Shown: positions 36,338 through 45,791, counted from the first letter of the stretch. The stretch is 64,000 bases of DNA from Mycobacterium sp. SMC-2 (GCF_025263485.1 NZ_CP079863.1:2728001-2792000); one strand, 5' to 3'. A program made the numbers and translations. The notes: generated by a model from the letters alone, not told the origin.

Positions 36338-37447
36338 GTGCACCGCCACGCTACTCGTTTCGAGGGCGCTGGATTACGAAATTGGCGAGATGACCGCTTT
36401 AGCAATGGATCCGCAATCGAGGCGTTATTCGGGCCGGAGTCTCGAGCCGACGGGTGGGCCGGTGTGAGGGCTGTCCGGGCCGATGAGTTGGCGGCCCTGC
36501 CCGTTTTCGCCGATATTGCGGCCAAGGACCTTACGACGCTTGCCGCCCTGCTCGAGCCCCTGCATGCCGCCGCCGGCGAGGTACTGATGCGGCAGGGGGA
36601 ACCGGCGGAGTCCTTCGCGATCATCGCGTCCGGCCGGATCGCGGTGCGACACGTCGGCCCAAAGGGCCGGGTGACCACCGCCGAGCTGTCATCGGCGACG
36701 ATCGTCGGCGAGATCGCCTTGCTGCGGCACGCGACCAGAACCGCAACGCTGACCGCGCGGGAGGAGGTGCGCGGCTACACCGGATACAGCGCCGCCTTCG
36801 ACCGCATGCTGGACATGCCGGTCATCGCCGACCGGATGCTGCGTACGGCGCGGCAGCGGTTGGCCGCCCACATCGCCCCCATCCAAGTGTCGACCAAAGA
36901 CGGTGCGGTGGTGTCGCTGCGCCCCGTCCTGCCCGGGGATGCCGAGCGGTTCAAGAGCAGCGGTTCGTTCTCCCGGGAGACCCTGTACCGGCGCTACCAA
37001 GGTGGCACTCCGACCGATGCGCGGCTCGCCTATCTCTTCGAGGTCGACTATGTGGACCACTTCGTCTGGGTCGTCACCGGCGGTGTGGCGGGGCCGGTCA
37101 TCGCGGATGCCCGCTTCGTCCGGGATCAGGACGACCCCGTCTCGGCAGAGGTGGCGCTCACCGTGGCCGACGGCTACCAGGGCAGAGGGATTGGCACACT
37201 GCTGCTCGGCGCGCTGGCGGTCGCGGCGCGCGTCGATGGCATCAGGCGGTTTCACGCCCGCGTGCTGGCCGACAATCCGTCCGCGCGCGCGTTGGGGGAG
37301 AAGGTGAACGCGCGGTGGGCGCAGGAGGAACCGGGCGTCATCACGACGACGGGGGAGATACCCTACTTTCGTGATCTGCCCCTCGATCGCGTTGTGTATC
37401 AGCAGGTTCGGCAGGTGGCCTGCCAGGTGATCCATGCATTCGACTAG
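36338..37447 (+). CDS. cNMP-binding GNAT lysine acetyltransferase (Pat-like)
   Basis: Up to 369 residues; the true start may be GTG 36464. A cyclic-nucleotide-binding domain (AAAGEVLMRQGEPAESFAII, TIVGEIALLRHATRTATL) is followed by a GNAT domain (acetyl-CoA loop VADGYQGRGIGTLLLGALAV). The order, and EVDYVDHFVWVVT and ADARFVRD, match mycobacterial Pat (Rv0998/MSMEG_5458). Pat is a cAMP-regulated enzyme that acetylates acyl-CoA synthetases. It sits next to FadD and FAAL genes, its expected targets. The domain closest to the N-terminus lacks a clear RBS. Confidence 0.87.
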   Translation: MHRHATRFEGAGLRNWRDDRFSNGSAIEALFGPESRADGWAGVRAVRADELAALPVFADIAAKDLTTLAALLEPLHAAAGEVLMRQGEPAESFAIIASGRIAVRHVGPKGRVTTAELSSATIVGEIALLRHATRTATLTAREEVRGYTGYSAAFDRMLDMPVIADRMLRTARQRLAAHIAPIQVSTKDGAVVSLRPVLPGDAERFKSSGSFSRETLYRRYQGGTPTDARLAYLFEVDYVDHFVWVVTGGVAGPVIADARFVRDQDDPVSAEVALTVADGYQGRGIGTLLLGALAVAARVDGIRRFHARVLADNPSARALGEKVNARWAQEEPGVITTTGEIPYFRDLPLDRVVYQQVRQVACQVIHAFD

Positions 37448-37529
37448 CGCAGCGAGTGACAAATGCCCTGCACATTGATGGCTTTGCGCCCTAAGCGGAC
37501 GTCGCGGTGTGCGCGCATTATGAGACCGG

Positions 37530-37541
37530 TTCGCTAGCGAA
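37530..37541. promoter_or_regulatory. Perfect palindrome at flavodoxin RBS
   Basis: TTCGCTAGCGAA is a perfect 12-bp palindrome overlapping the start of the AAGGAG of the flavodoxin gene, so a bound regulator or a hairpin could block translation. The rest of 37448-37529 shows nothing clear. Confidence 0.35.
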
Positions 37542-37552
37542 GGAGTCGCGCC

Positions 37553-38035
37553 ATGAAGTCGCTCATCGTTTGCACGTCGAAGTCCCACGGCAACACCCGC
37601 CTGGTAGCCGACCGGATGGCCGAGGTGCTTGGTGCCAAGGTCGTGGCGCCGGAGGCGGTGGACCCCGAAAAGCTCTGTGCGTGCGACCTCGTCGGTTTTG
37701 GCTCGGGCATCTACTACATGGCCTTCGACTCGAGGGTGCGCGACTTGATCCGTCGCCTGCCGCGGGTGCACGGCATCCGGGCGTTTACGTTCTTCACCAG
37801 CGGTGCGCGGGAAATCCCGCTGCTGGATTACACCAAACCGGTTCGAGACCATCTCACGGAAAAGGGGTTTGAGGTCCTGGACTCCTTCTCCTGCCGCGGA
37901 TTCGACACGGTGGGGCCATTCGGGCTCATCGGCGGCATCAACAGGGACCGGCCGAACGAACACGATCTCGATCGAGCCGCGGCGTTCGCCACACGCCTCC
38001 GCGAACGGGTCGTGCGTTCCCAGGCCGCTTCATGA
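37553..38035 (+). CDS. Flavodoxin-domain protein
   Basis: A 160-residue protein. The FMN phosphate loop is CTSKSHGNTRL (about 7-17), then GFGSGIYYMAFDSRVRDLI and FFTSGAREIPLLDYT. It should carry FMN and move single electrons. It lies 3 bp before the ACP-FAAL-acyltransferase gene and so is probably cotranscribed with it, perhaps feeding electrons to a desaturase or another lipid enzyme elsewhere. Confidence 0.87.
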   Translation: MKSLIVCTSKSHGNTRLVADRMAEVLGAKVVAPEAVDPEKLCACDLVGFGSGIYYMAFDSRVRDLIRRLPRVHGIRAFTFFTSGAREIPLLDYTKPVRDHLTEKGFEVLDSFSCRGFDTVGPFGLIGGINRDRPNEHDLDRAAAFATRLRERVVRSQAAS

Positions 38036-38038
38036 ACG

Positions 38039-40840
38039 ATGGCACACCAAGACTGCGCCCCTGCCGTGCTGGCACTGGTGCGCGGCCTCGTCGAAGAGGT
38101 TCACCCGCAGGCCGCTCCGCCCGCGGTGACGCTTGACAGCCCCTTCGAAAACCTGGGCATCGGCAGCCTGGAGCTGGCGGAACTGTTGCTGCGCGTCCAG
38201 GACAAATTCGGGGTGGCGCTGCCGCCGCACATCCTGGCCAGTGCGGAGACGCCGCGCGACCTGGTAACGGCCCTCGGCCCGGCCCTGGCGCGGGGTCGTC
38301 CCGCCCAGCGGGAGGACACCGGCGTCGTTTCGCTTCCGGCCACCGGGCCGCACGCTCCGACGCCGGAGTCCGCGCTGACCCTGAACGACGTCTTGAACTG
38401 GCACGTCGGTTCGACCCCGGACCGAACGCACATCCGCATCCTCGACGACGCCGGCGACGGTTCCAACGCCACCGACGTGACCTATGCCGCCCTGCACCGG
38501 GAGGCGGCCGCCGTCGCCGCCGGCCTGATCGCGCACGATGTCATGCCGGGCGAGACGGTCGGCATCATGTTGCCCACCTGCCGGGAATACTTCGTGACCT
38601 TCGCCGGTGTGGTCCTCGCCGGTGCCGTGCCCGTCCCGGTCTACCCGCCCGCGCGCCCGTCGCAGCTGGCGGACCACCTGCTCCGCACCACCGGCATCCT
38701 CACCAACGCCGGGGCCGCGATGCTCGTCACGGTGCCGCAGGCCGTCAGCCTCGGTCACCTGCTGCGCTCGAACGTCGAGAGCCTGCGCCATGTCGTCGTC
38801 CCCGAATCCCTCACCCGAGCGGGCGAAGGCGCGACGATGCCTCTGGTGAGGCCGCGGCCCGAGGACCTCGCGCTGGTGCAGTACACCTCCGGCAGCACGG
38901 GCCAACCCAAGGGGGTCGCGCTCACGCACCGCAACCTGCTCGCCAACATCCGGGTGATGGGCCGGGCCGCGGCGGCGACCGGGTCGGACACGTTCGTCAG
39001 TTGGCTGCCCCTGTATCACGACATGGGTTTGATCGGTGCGTGGTTGGGCTGCATGTACTTCGGTGTCCCGGTGGTGGTGATGAGCCCGCAGGCGTTCCTG
39101 ATCCGGCCGTCACGATGGCTGTGGGCGATCCATGCCAACCGCGCCACCATGTCGGCGGGCCCCAACTTCGCCTACGAACTGTGCCTGTCGAAGATCCGTG
39201 ACGACGAGATCGAGGGGCTGGACCTCAGCAGCTGGCGTCTGGCGTACAACGGCGCCGAACCGGTGAGCGCTGCGACCATCGAGCGCTTCGGGGATCGCTT
39301 CGCGCCGTATGGGTTTCGCCGGGAGGCGATGACACCGGTGTATGGGCTGGCGGAGTCGTCGGTCGGGTTGGCGTTCCCCCCGTTGGGCCGCGGCCCGGTC
39401 ATCGACCGCATTCGGCGGGACGCATTCGTGAGGTCCGGTCAGGCGGAGCCGGCCAAGCCGGGGGAGCGCGACCTGCGATTCGTCGCCTGCGGCCGGCCCC
39501 TGCCTGGGCACGAAGTTCGGATCGTCGACGCCGCGGGAAACGAATTGGGTGATCGCCGTGAAGGCCGCATCGAGTTCCGCGGTCCGTCGGCGACCGCGGG
39601 CTACTTCAACAACCCGGCGGCGACGCGCGCTCTGTTCCACGACGACTGGCTCGACACGGGTGATCTCGGGTACACGGTCGATGCCGACGTCTACGTGACC
39701 GGCCGGATCAAGGACATGATCATCCGGGCCGGACGCAACCTGCACCCCGCCGAACTGGAAGAGGCGGTGGGCGAGATCGAAGGCGTCCGCAAGGGCTGCG
39801 TGGCGGTGTTCGCCTCTCCCGATCCCTCTGGTGGGCCGGAGCGACTCGTGGTCATGGCCGAGACACGAGCCCTCCGAGACGACGCACTCACCGCACTGCG
39901 CTCCGAAATCATCGCCACCACAGTCGATCTGCTCGGCGTGGCACCCGACGATGTGGTGCTGGCCCCGCCGCGCACGGTGCTGAAGACGTCCAGCGGCAAG
40001 ATCCGGCGGGCCGCCAGCCGCGCCATCTACCAGGCCGGCAAGATCGGCGCGCGGCCGCGCGCGCTGTGGTGGGAACTGGCCCGGCTTCGCCTCCGCGGTG
40101 CGGCGCCGTCGCTGCGCCGCGCTCGTCGAGCGGCGGGGGATGTCGCCTTCGCCGGCTACGCGTGGGCCGTGTACTCGGTCCTCGGGTTGTCGGTTGCCGC
40201 CCTCCTGCTGCTGCTACCGCGGCCGGGATGGCGCTGGCGGGTGGCCCGCACCGCGGTCCGGCTGCTGGCTCGCCTCACCGGGACGCCGATCACCGCGCAC
40301 GGCCTCGACCACCTTCCGCCGGGCGGGTCTATCGCGGTGGCCAACCACCCCAGCTGGATCGATCCGTTGGCGCTGGCCGCGGTGATGCCGCAGTCGTTTC
40401 ACTTCGTCGCCGCCGAAGTGCTTGAGCGTCAAGGGATCAACGGATTCGTCCTCAGGCGGCTTGGCCACCAGTTCGTCGAACGGCACGAGCGTGAACACGG
40501 CGTGGCGGACACCGACCGGCTGGCCGACCTGGTGCGCGCCGGCCAGTCGCTCATCATCTTTCCCGAAGGCCGGCTGGCCCGCGCCCCGGGGTTGCGGCGG
40601 TTCCACATGGGCGCCTTCGTGGTGGCCGCCCGGACCGGCGTGCCCGTCACCCCGCTGGGGATTCGCGGGACCCGGACCATCCTGCGTCCAGAGCACCACT
40701 TCCCGCGGCGCGGGGCCATCGACATCACCGTCGGTAGGCCGATCGGGCCCGCGGGCGATGGCTGGACCGCGGCAGTCGAATTGCAGCGCGCCGTCCGGGA
40801 TGACGTCCTCGCGCTCTCGGGGGAGCCGGACGTCGAATGA
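38039..40840 (+). CDS. Fused acyl carrier protein, fatty-acyl-AMP ligase and PlsC-type acyltransferase
   Basis: The protein has 933 residues. Residues 1-85 are an ACP domain, phosphopantetheine site S43 in LGIGSLELAEL. About 110-670 is a fatty-acyl-AMP ligase (YTSGSTGQPKGV at 282-293, GPNFAYEL, NGAEPVSAATIERFG). A membrane segment lies near 702-727. About 740-933 is a 1-acylglycerol-phosphate acyltransferase (NHPSWID at 769-775, FPEGR at 841-845). It could load a fatty acid on its own ACP and pass it to a lipid acceptor. The domain order is the reverse of Aas. It follows the flavodoxin gene by 3 bp. Confidence 0.9.
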   Translation: MAHQDCAPAVLALVRGLVEEVHPQAAPPAVTLDSPFENLGIGSLELAELLLRVQDKFGVALPPHILASAETPRDLVTALGPALARGRPAQREDTGVVSLPATGPHAPTPESALTLNDVLNWHVGSTPDRTHIRILDDAGDGSNATDVTYAALHREAAAVAAGLIAHDVMPGETVGIMLPTCREYFVTFAGVVLAGAVPVPVYPPARPSQLADHLLRTTGILTNAGAAMLVTVPQAVSLGHLLRSNVESLRHVVVPESLTRAGEGATMPLVRPRPEDLALVQYTSGSTGQPKGVALTHRNLLANIRVMGRAAAATGSDTFVSWLPLYHDMGLIGAWLGCMYFGVPVVVMSPQAFLIRPSRWLWAIHANRATMSAGPNFAYELCLSKIRDDEIEGLDLSSWRLAYNGAEPVSAATIERFGDRFAPYGFRREAMTPVYGLAESSVGLAFPPLGRGPVIDRIRRDAFVRSGQAEPAKPGERDLRFVACGRPLPGHEVRIVDAAGNELGDRREGRIEFRGPSATAGYFNNPAATRALFHDDWLDTGDLGYTVDADVYVTGRIKDMIIRAGRNLHPAELEEAVGEIEGVRKGCVAVFASPDPSGGPERLVVMAETRALRDDALTALRSEIIATTVDLLGVAPDDVVLAPPRTVLKTSSGKIRRAASRAIYQAGKIGARPRALWWELARLRLRGAAPSLRRARRAAGDVAFAGYAWAVYSVLGLSVAALLLLLPRPGWRWRVARTAVRLLARLTGTPITAHGLDHLPPGGSIAVANHPSWIDPLALAAVMPQSFHFVAAEVLERQGINGFVLRRLGHQFVERHEREHGVADTDRLADLVRAGQSLIIFPEGRLARAPGLRRFHMGAFVVAARTGVPVTPLGIRGTRTILRPEHHFPRRGAIDITVGRPIGPAGDGWTAAVELQRAVRDDVLALSGEPDVE

Positions 40841-40848
40841 CGGCCGGT

Positions 40849-41118
40849 CTACTCGGGGTGCTTGCTCACCGCGTGGCCGGCGCTTCGGACCACGCTCCGG
40901 AAGAACTCGATGCGTGCGGTGCTCAACTCATCGGCCAGGTCCAGGGCGGCGTCGACGACGGTCTTGCGTCGTGACTGCTCGGGCAGCACCGGACTGATCT
41001 GGTCGACGAACTTGCGGACCGCCGCGATGGCTTGCTTGCGGCCGGTCTCGACCGATTCCAGCACGTCGTCGGAGAGTTCGGCCCATCGCGGCTCGGTCTT
41101 CTGTGGTGCCTCTGTCAT
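40849..41118 (-). CDS. Small hypothetical protein in dormancy cluster
   Basis: An 89-residue, predominantly helical, charged protein (DDVLESVETGRKQAIAAVRKF, SRRKTVVDAALDLADELSTA). No known domain is seen. ATG 41118 follows GGAAT-like purines. It is divergent from the Rv2627c-like gene and shares its DosR-boxed region, and its stop lies 8 bp from the convergent FAAL fusion stop. Confidence 0.7.
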   Translation of the reverse strand: MTEAPQKTEPRWAELSDDVLESVETGRKQAIAAVRKFVDQISPVLPEQSRRKTVVDAALDLADELSTARIEFFRSVVRSAGHAVSKHPE

Positions 41119-41262
41119 GATCCCATTCCTCATCGACCTGGGCGTTGGAAGTGCTTGTGGCTGCTCCGACGTTACGACCGGCCGGGCGTCGGCACGAGTG
41201 ACCAAATACCCTTCGCGCCCGGCCATATGGCCCGGGCCGGTGTGCCCCCGGCTTACCAGGCA

Positions 41263-41297
41263 AGGACTTTCGCTGCTGCGACCGGGCCGTAAGTCCC
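41263..41297. promoter_or_regulatory. DosR boxes before the Rv2627c-like gene
   Basis: GGGCCGTAAGTCCC (41284-41297; reverse GGGACTTACGGCCC, 12 of 14 core matches) ends 36 bp before the start. A weaker copy, AGGACTTTCGCTGC (41263-41276), is 21 bp upstream. This is one of the best DosR sites in the window. Confidence 0.78.
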
Positions 41298-41333
41298 TAA
41301 CAGGACGATTTGTGCGCCTGATACTTTGCCACC

Positions 41334-42587
41334 ATGGCGGTACCGACCAACGACGACGCTCCCCGACGCCCGGGCGCCTTGCCATTGAGCCCGCCCGCCG
41401 GTGTCGGGTTGAGCAGTGCCGTCAAACCGTTCACGAGCACCGGTCGCTACCTCGCCGACTCGTGGCGCAGCTACCTCGGCCAACCGGCCGACGAGCTTCC
41501 GATCGCGCGACCCACCCTCGCCCTGGCGGCGCAGGCGTTTCGCGACGAAGTCGTCCTGTTGGGCCTGAAGGCGCGCCGCCCCGTCAGCCGCCCCGAGGAC
41601 TTCGAGCGCATCACCGGTGAGGTGGCCGCGGCGCTGAAGTTCTACGGCGACCGCGGATGGCTCGAGGAGCCGAAGCGGTTTTTCGGTGCCCCGCCGCCGC
41701 TTTCGGACGTCGCGATCCGAGAGGTCAAGAAGGGCAGGCGTTCCTTCTACCGCCTGGCCTTCGACAGCGAGTACCTGCCGCGGCCGGGTGAGCCGGGCGC
41801 GGAGCGGTGGATGGGTTACACCGCGAACAACCGCGAGTACGGCCTGTTGCTTCGCCATCCGCAACCACGACCGTGGCTGGTGTGCGTGCACGGAACGGAG
41901 ATGGGCCGAGCCGCTTTGGATCTCGCCCTGTTCCGGGCCTGGCGGTTACACGAAGACCTCGGTCTGAACGTCGTCATGCCGGTCCTCCCGATGCACGGCC
42001 CGAGGGCCCGTGGCCTGCCGAAGGGCGCCGTGTTTCCGGGAGAGGACGTCCTCGACGACGTCCACGCGACGGCGCAGGCGGTATGGGACATCCGGCGGCT
42101 GCTGTCCTGGATACGCCGGCAAGAGCCCGAATCGCAGATCGGCTTGAACGGGCTGTCACTGGGCGGCTACATCACCGCGCTGGTCGCCAGCCTGGAAACC
42201 GGGCTGACCTGCGCGATCCTCGGCGTCCCCGTCGCAGACCTGGTCGGGTTGCTGAGCCGGCACTCCGGGCTTGCCCCCGACGACCCCCGTCATCAGACGA
42301 TCGAACTAGCCGGGCCCATCGGGCGGATGACGTCGCCCCTGTCGCTCGCCCCGCTCGTCCCCATGCCGGGCCGGTTCATCTACGCCGGCTTGGCGGATCA
42401 GGTGGTGCATCCCCGCGAGCAGGTGGTTCGCCTCTGGGAGCACTGGGGCAAACCCGAAATCGTGTGGTACCGCGGCGGTCACACCGGCTTCTTCCGCGCG
42501 CGACCGGTCCAGCGGTTCGTCGAGGCGGCGTTGCAGCAGTCGGGCCTGTTGACTGGGTCCGTGGCCGAACGTGACCGCCCCGCCTAG
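41334..42587 (+). CDS. Alpha/beta hydrolase, Rv2627c homologue
   Basis: A 417-residue protein. WLVCVHGTEMGRA holds the oxyanion turn, GLNGLSLGGYI the nucleophile elbow (GxSxG), and WYRGGHTGFF the catalytic His. The sequence closely follows my memory of Rv2627c (DosR regulon, 413 aa), including SWRSYLGQ and VMPVLPMHGPRARGLPKGAVFPGEDVLDDVH. Substrate unknown. It leads a likely operon with the WS/DGAT gene 15 bp downstream, which suggests neutral lipid turnover. Confidence 0.92.
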   Translation: MAVPTNDDAPRRPGALPLSPPAGVGLSSAVKPFTSTGRYLADSWRSYLGQPADELPIARPTLALAAQAFRDEVVLLGLKARRPVSRPEDFERITGEVAAALKFYGDRGWLEEPKRFFGAPPPLSDVAIREVKKGRRSFYRLAFDSEYLPRPGEPGAERWMGYTANNREYGLLLRHPQPRPWLVCVHGTEMGRAALDLALFRAWRLHEDLGLNVVMPVLPMHGPRARGLPKGAVFPGEDVLDDVHATAQAVWDIRRLLSWIRRQEPESQIGLNGLSLGGYITALVASLETGLTCAILGVPVADLVGLLSRHSGLAPDDPRHQTIELAGPIGRMTSPLSLAPLVPMPGRFIYAGLADQVVHPREQVVRLWEHWGKPEIVWYRGGHTGFFRARPVQRFVEAALQQSGLLTGSVAERDRPA

Positions 42588-42602
42588 TCGCGGAGATCGA
42601 CG

Positions 42603-43994
42603 ATGATTCCGCTGGATCCGCTGGATGCGGCGATGATGACCGCGGAGGTGGTGTCCAACCCGATGCACGTCGGCGCCGTGCTGATCCTGTCGCCTCCCGA
42701 CGACGCCAGCCCCGACTACGTCGACGAGCTGCATCAAACGACCCTCGCGGGGAACGATCCGATCGACCCGAGGCTACGCGCGTACCCGCACCGCGGTGTG
42801 GACACCGGCGGCATCTGGGTCTGGCGGCACATGGAATCCCTTGACGTGAACCGACATTGCCAGCGCCGAACCGTGTCCGGGGACGGGCTCTGGCGCCTGA
42901 TCGGCGAGCTGGACGCCCTGCCCCTCGACCGGAGCGGGCCGATGTGGATGTCGTATCTGATCGACGGCCTCGACGGGGGCCGCTTCGCCTTCTACATCAA
43001 GGTGCACCACGCCGTGACCGACGGGGTCGCGGGTTTTCAGATGATCACCGACGCGCTCTGCAGCGACCCCGACCGCCGTTCGATGCCACCGTTTTACGCC
43101 GACCGCCGCCCGGACCCCGCTCCGCCGCCATCGAGCGGGTTGGTGTCCCGTCTGGTCGCACCGCTGCGGTCGCTGGCCGGGGCGGCGGCGTCGGGCGCGG
43201 GATTGATCGGGCGGGTTGCCACCGGCGAGGTTGCGACGGTGCTGGACAGCCTGGTCGGGCACACCACGGTGCTGCCCCTCGGGGCGCCCTACACCCGGTT
43301 CAACGGACGGCTGGGCCCCGAGCGCGTGGTGGCCGCGGGCAGCTGGGCGAAGGAGCGCATCCAAGCCGTGCGACAGGAGGCCGGCGTGACCGGCAACGAC
43401 GTGCTCACCGCGATGGCGGCCGGCGTTGTGCGGCGCTGGTTGCGTGATCGCGGGGAACTGCCCAAACGGCCACTGGTGGCCGCCTGCCCCATCACGGTGC
43501 GCGACCGCGAACAAGAAACGCCGAATGACCAGCACGGCAACAGGTTCGGGCTTTGGATGTGCCCGCTGGGCACCGACCTGGACGACCCGCTGGCCCGACT
43601 CGATGTCATCCATCGATCGATGTCCGAGGGGAAGCACTGGGTGGCCAAACGCGGAGCGGCGGCGTCGCTGCTGACGAACGCCGGGAGCATCGCCGCGACG
43701 GCGATCGGCCCGCTGCTGCCCTTCACGCCGAAAATCCGCACCGGATACAACCTGCCGATTTCGCATGTGCGTGGTCCGGTTGCCGAAATGTATTGGAACG
43801 GCGCACGTATCGAGGAGATGTATCCGGTGTCGACGGTCTACGACGGCCACGGTCTCAACATCACGACGTGCTCGTACGCCGACCGGGTCGGATTCGGCTA
43901 CGCCGCGGGCTGCGACGTGGTGCCCGACGTCGAGAAGTTCATACCGCTGACCGAGGAGTGCCTGGCCGAGCTGGAGTCTGCCCTGGGCCTGTGA
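42603..43994 (+). CDS. WS/DGAT wax ester/triacylglycerol synthase
   Basis: The protein has 463 residues. The catalytic HHxxxDG is HHAVTDG (135-141). The C-terminal PLPF/NLPISHVRGP and DGHGLNIT stretch (about 385-445) fits the family. It esterifies diacylglycerol or a fatty alcohol with acyl-CoA. It begins with MIPLDPLDA rather than the usual PLSP motif. It follows the Rv2627c-like gene under its DosR box. Confidence 0.92.
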   Translation: MIPLDPLDAAMMTAEVVSNPMHVGAVLILSPPDDASPDYVDELHQTTLAGNDPIDPRLRAYPHRGVDTGGIWVWRHMESLDVNRHCQRRTVSGDGLWRLIGELDALPLDRSGPMWMSYLIDGLDGGRFAFYIKVHHAVTDGVAGFQMITDALCSDPDRRSMPPFYADRRPDPAPPPSSGLVSRLVAPLRSLAGAAASGAGLIGRVATGEVATVLDSLVGHTTVLPLGAPYTRFNGRLGPERVVAAGSWAKERIQAVRQEAGVTGNDVLTAMAAGVVRRWLRDRGELPKRPLVAACPITVRDREQETPNDQHGNRFGLWMCPLGTDLDDPLARLDVIHRSMSEGKHWVAKRGAAASLLTNAGSIAATAIGPLLPFTPKIRTGYNLPISHVRGPVAEMYWNGARIEEMYPVSTVYDGHGLNITTCSYADRVGFGYAAGCDVVPDVEKFIPLTEECLAELESALGL

Positions 43995-44108
43995 TCCCGC
44001 CAGGCCGGTCGTCAATGCCAACGAGGCCGAACGGCCCTAGAAGACTGCATGCCACGGGCCATAGGTTGGCATCGAGACATTCGAATCTCAATCTTTGCGA
44101 ATCGAGGT

Positions 44109-45773
44109 GTGGACAAGGCCGTGGCGTTCTTCAAAGTGGCCGCAGTCGACATCGACGGCACCCTGACGTCGAACGGCAAACTGCATCCGGAAGCCGTGCG
44201 GGCGATCGACCAGGCCCGAAGCAACGGCTTGGTCGTTGTGCTGGCGACCGGGCGCATCGGGGCCGAATTGCACGCCGAATTCCCGCAGTTGGCCGGGCAC
44301 GTCGATGCGTTGGTACTGGAGAACGGTGCCGTGGCCTCGATCGCCGGAGAGGCGCACGCGCTGGCGCCACCGGTGGGGCCGGATCTGGACGAAGCGCTCG
44401 CCAAACACGGGATCCCGTTCCGGCGGGGCGAGGTGTTGGTGGCCGTTGACGGTGAGCATGCGGCGGCCGTCGCCGAGGCGATCGGTGAGCTGGGAATGGA
44501 CTACCAGTTGATCCGAAACCGGGGCGCCCTGATGGTGCTGCCGGCAGGGATCACCAAGGGGACCGGCCTGAGCGCGCTGTTGGACAAGCTGGGCCTGTCC
44601 CCGCACAACACCGTGGCGGTGGGCGATGCGGAGAACGATCTGTCGTTACTCGCGACCGCCGAGGTCGGTGCGGCGGTGGCGGACGCGGTCCCATCGCTTC
44701 GGCGGTTCGCCGATGTGGTCCTGGACCAGCCGGGCGGGGCCGGGGTCGCCGAGCTTTTGTCCCGGCCGTATCTCTCAGGGGCGGAACGCCTGTGCCCGTC
44801 GCGCCACTGGCTCGAGATCGGGACGTTCGACGACGGAACGCCGACCTGGTTGCCGGGAAGTCAGGGACGCATCCTGGTTACCGGTCCCGCCGCGTCGGGA
44901 AAGAGCTATCTCGTCGGCCTGATGGCAGAGCGATGGATTTCGGCCGGTTACTGCGTTCTGGTCATCGACCCCGAAGGCGACCACCTGCAACTGCAGCAAC
45001 TCAACCAGGTGCAGGTCGTCGACAGCGGCCATCACCTGCCCGAACCGGCCGAGCTCGTCGACGCACTGCGTCCGCACTCCAGCGTGGTGGTGGATCTGTC
45101 GGGACTGGCCGAGCCGGGCAAGACCGACTATGTGCGCCGACTGCGGGCGACCGCTGAGGCGCATCGCGAACAGTACGGATTCCCACACTGGGTGATCTAC
45201 GACGAGGCCCAGCTTCTCGGCAACGAAGAGGACGCCCATTGGGAACGCCGCGGCGGTTACGTGTTGTGCTCGTTCGTCCCGGCATCGCTGCCCCTCGGGG
45301 AGATCGACAGCACTGACGTGGTGCTCGCGCTCACGACGTCCGACACGGCGACAGACCTGGCGTCGCGGCGTCGCGCCACCATCCGATTCGGCTCGGGGTC
45401 GCGTCGCGAGTTCACCGTCGGCGAGCGCCGTACCAGGCACGTCCGGCACCGTCACAAATATGCCGATATCCGGCTGCCGATGGAGCGGCGGTTCTACTTC
45501 CACACCACCGATGGCCTCGCCCCGGCGGCCACGATGCACGACTTCGCGGTTGCGTTGCGTCATCTCGACCAAGAGGTGCTCGAATACCATCTCGAGCGGG
45601 GCGACTTCTCGCACTGGCTGGAAGGCACCATCGCCGACAGAGAGCTCGCGGCGCGGGTGGCCGCCTGGGAGGACGAGCTGGAAGCCCGCCGCGCCGCGGA
45701 TCTGGAACGCATACGACAGCAACTCGTGCAAGCGGTGGAGAACCGTTATCTACCTTCCGAACAACACCACTGA
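44109..45773 (+). CDS. HAD phosphatase fused to P-loop ATPase
   Basis: About 554 residues from GTG 44109 (20 more codons if ATG 44049). The N-terminal Cof/SPP-type HAD domain has DIDGTLT (14-20), ATGR and GDAENDLSLL (172-181). An AAA-like NTPase follows, with Walker A GPAASGKS (259-266) and Walker B WVIYDEAQ (361-368). A helical C-terminal part has HDFAVALRHLD and FSHWLEGTIADRELA. The fusion would couple a small phosphate-ester hydrolase to an ATPase switch. I know no characterised protein of this layout. It sits between two WS/DGAT genes. Confidence 0.82.
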   Translation: MDKAVAFFKVAAVDIDGTLTSNGKLHPEAVRAIDQARSNGLVVVLATGRIGAELHAEFPQLAGHVDALVLENGAVASIAGEAHALAPPVGPDLDEALAKHGIPFRRGEVLVAVDGEHAAAVAEAIGELGMDYQLIRNRGALMVLPAGITKGTGLSALLDKLGLSPHNTVAVGDAENDLSLLATAEVGAAVADAVPSLRRFADVVLDQPGGAGVAELLSRPYLSGAERLCPSRHWLEIGTFDDGTPTWLPGSQGRILVTGPAASGKSYLVGLMAERWISAGYCVLVIDPEGDHLQLQQLNQVQVVDSGHHLPEPAELVDALRPHSSVVVDLSGLAEPGKTDYVRRLRATAEAHREQYGFPHWVIYDEAQLLGNEEDAHWERRGGYVLCSFVPASLPLGEIDSTDVVLALTTSDTATDLASRRRATIRFGSGSRREFTVGERRTRHVRHRHKYADIRLPMERRFYFHTTDGLAPAATMHDFAVALRHLDQEVLEYHLERGDFSHWLEGTIADRELAARVAAWEDELEARRAADLERIRQQLVQAVENRYLPSEQHH

Positions 45774-45791
45774 ACGCCAATCCGGGGCGCA

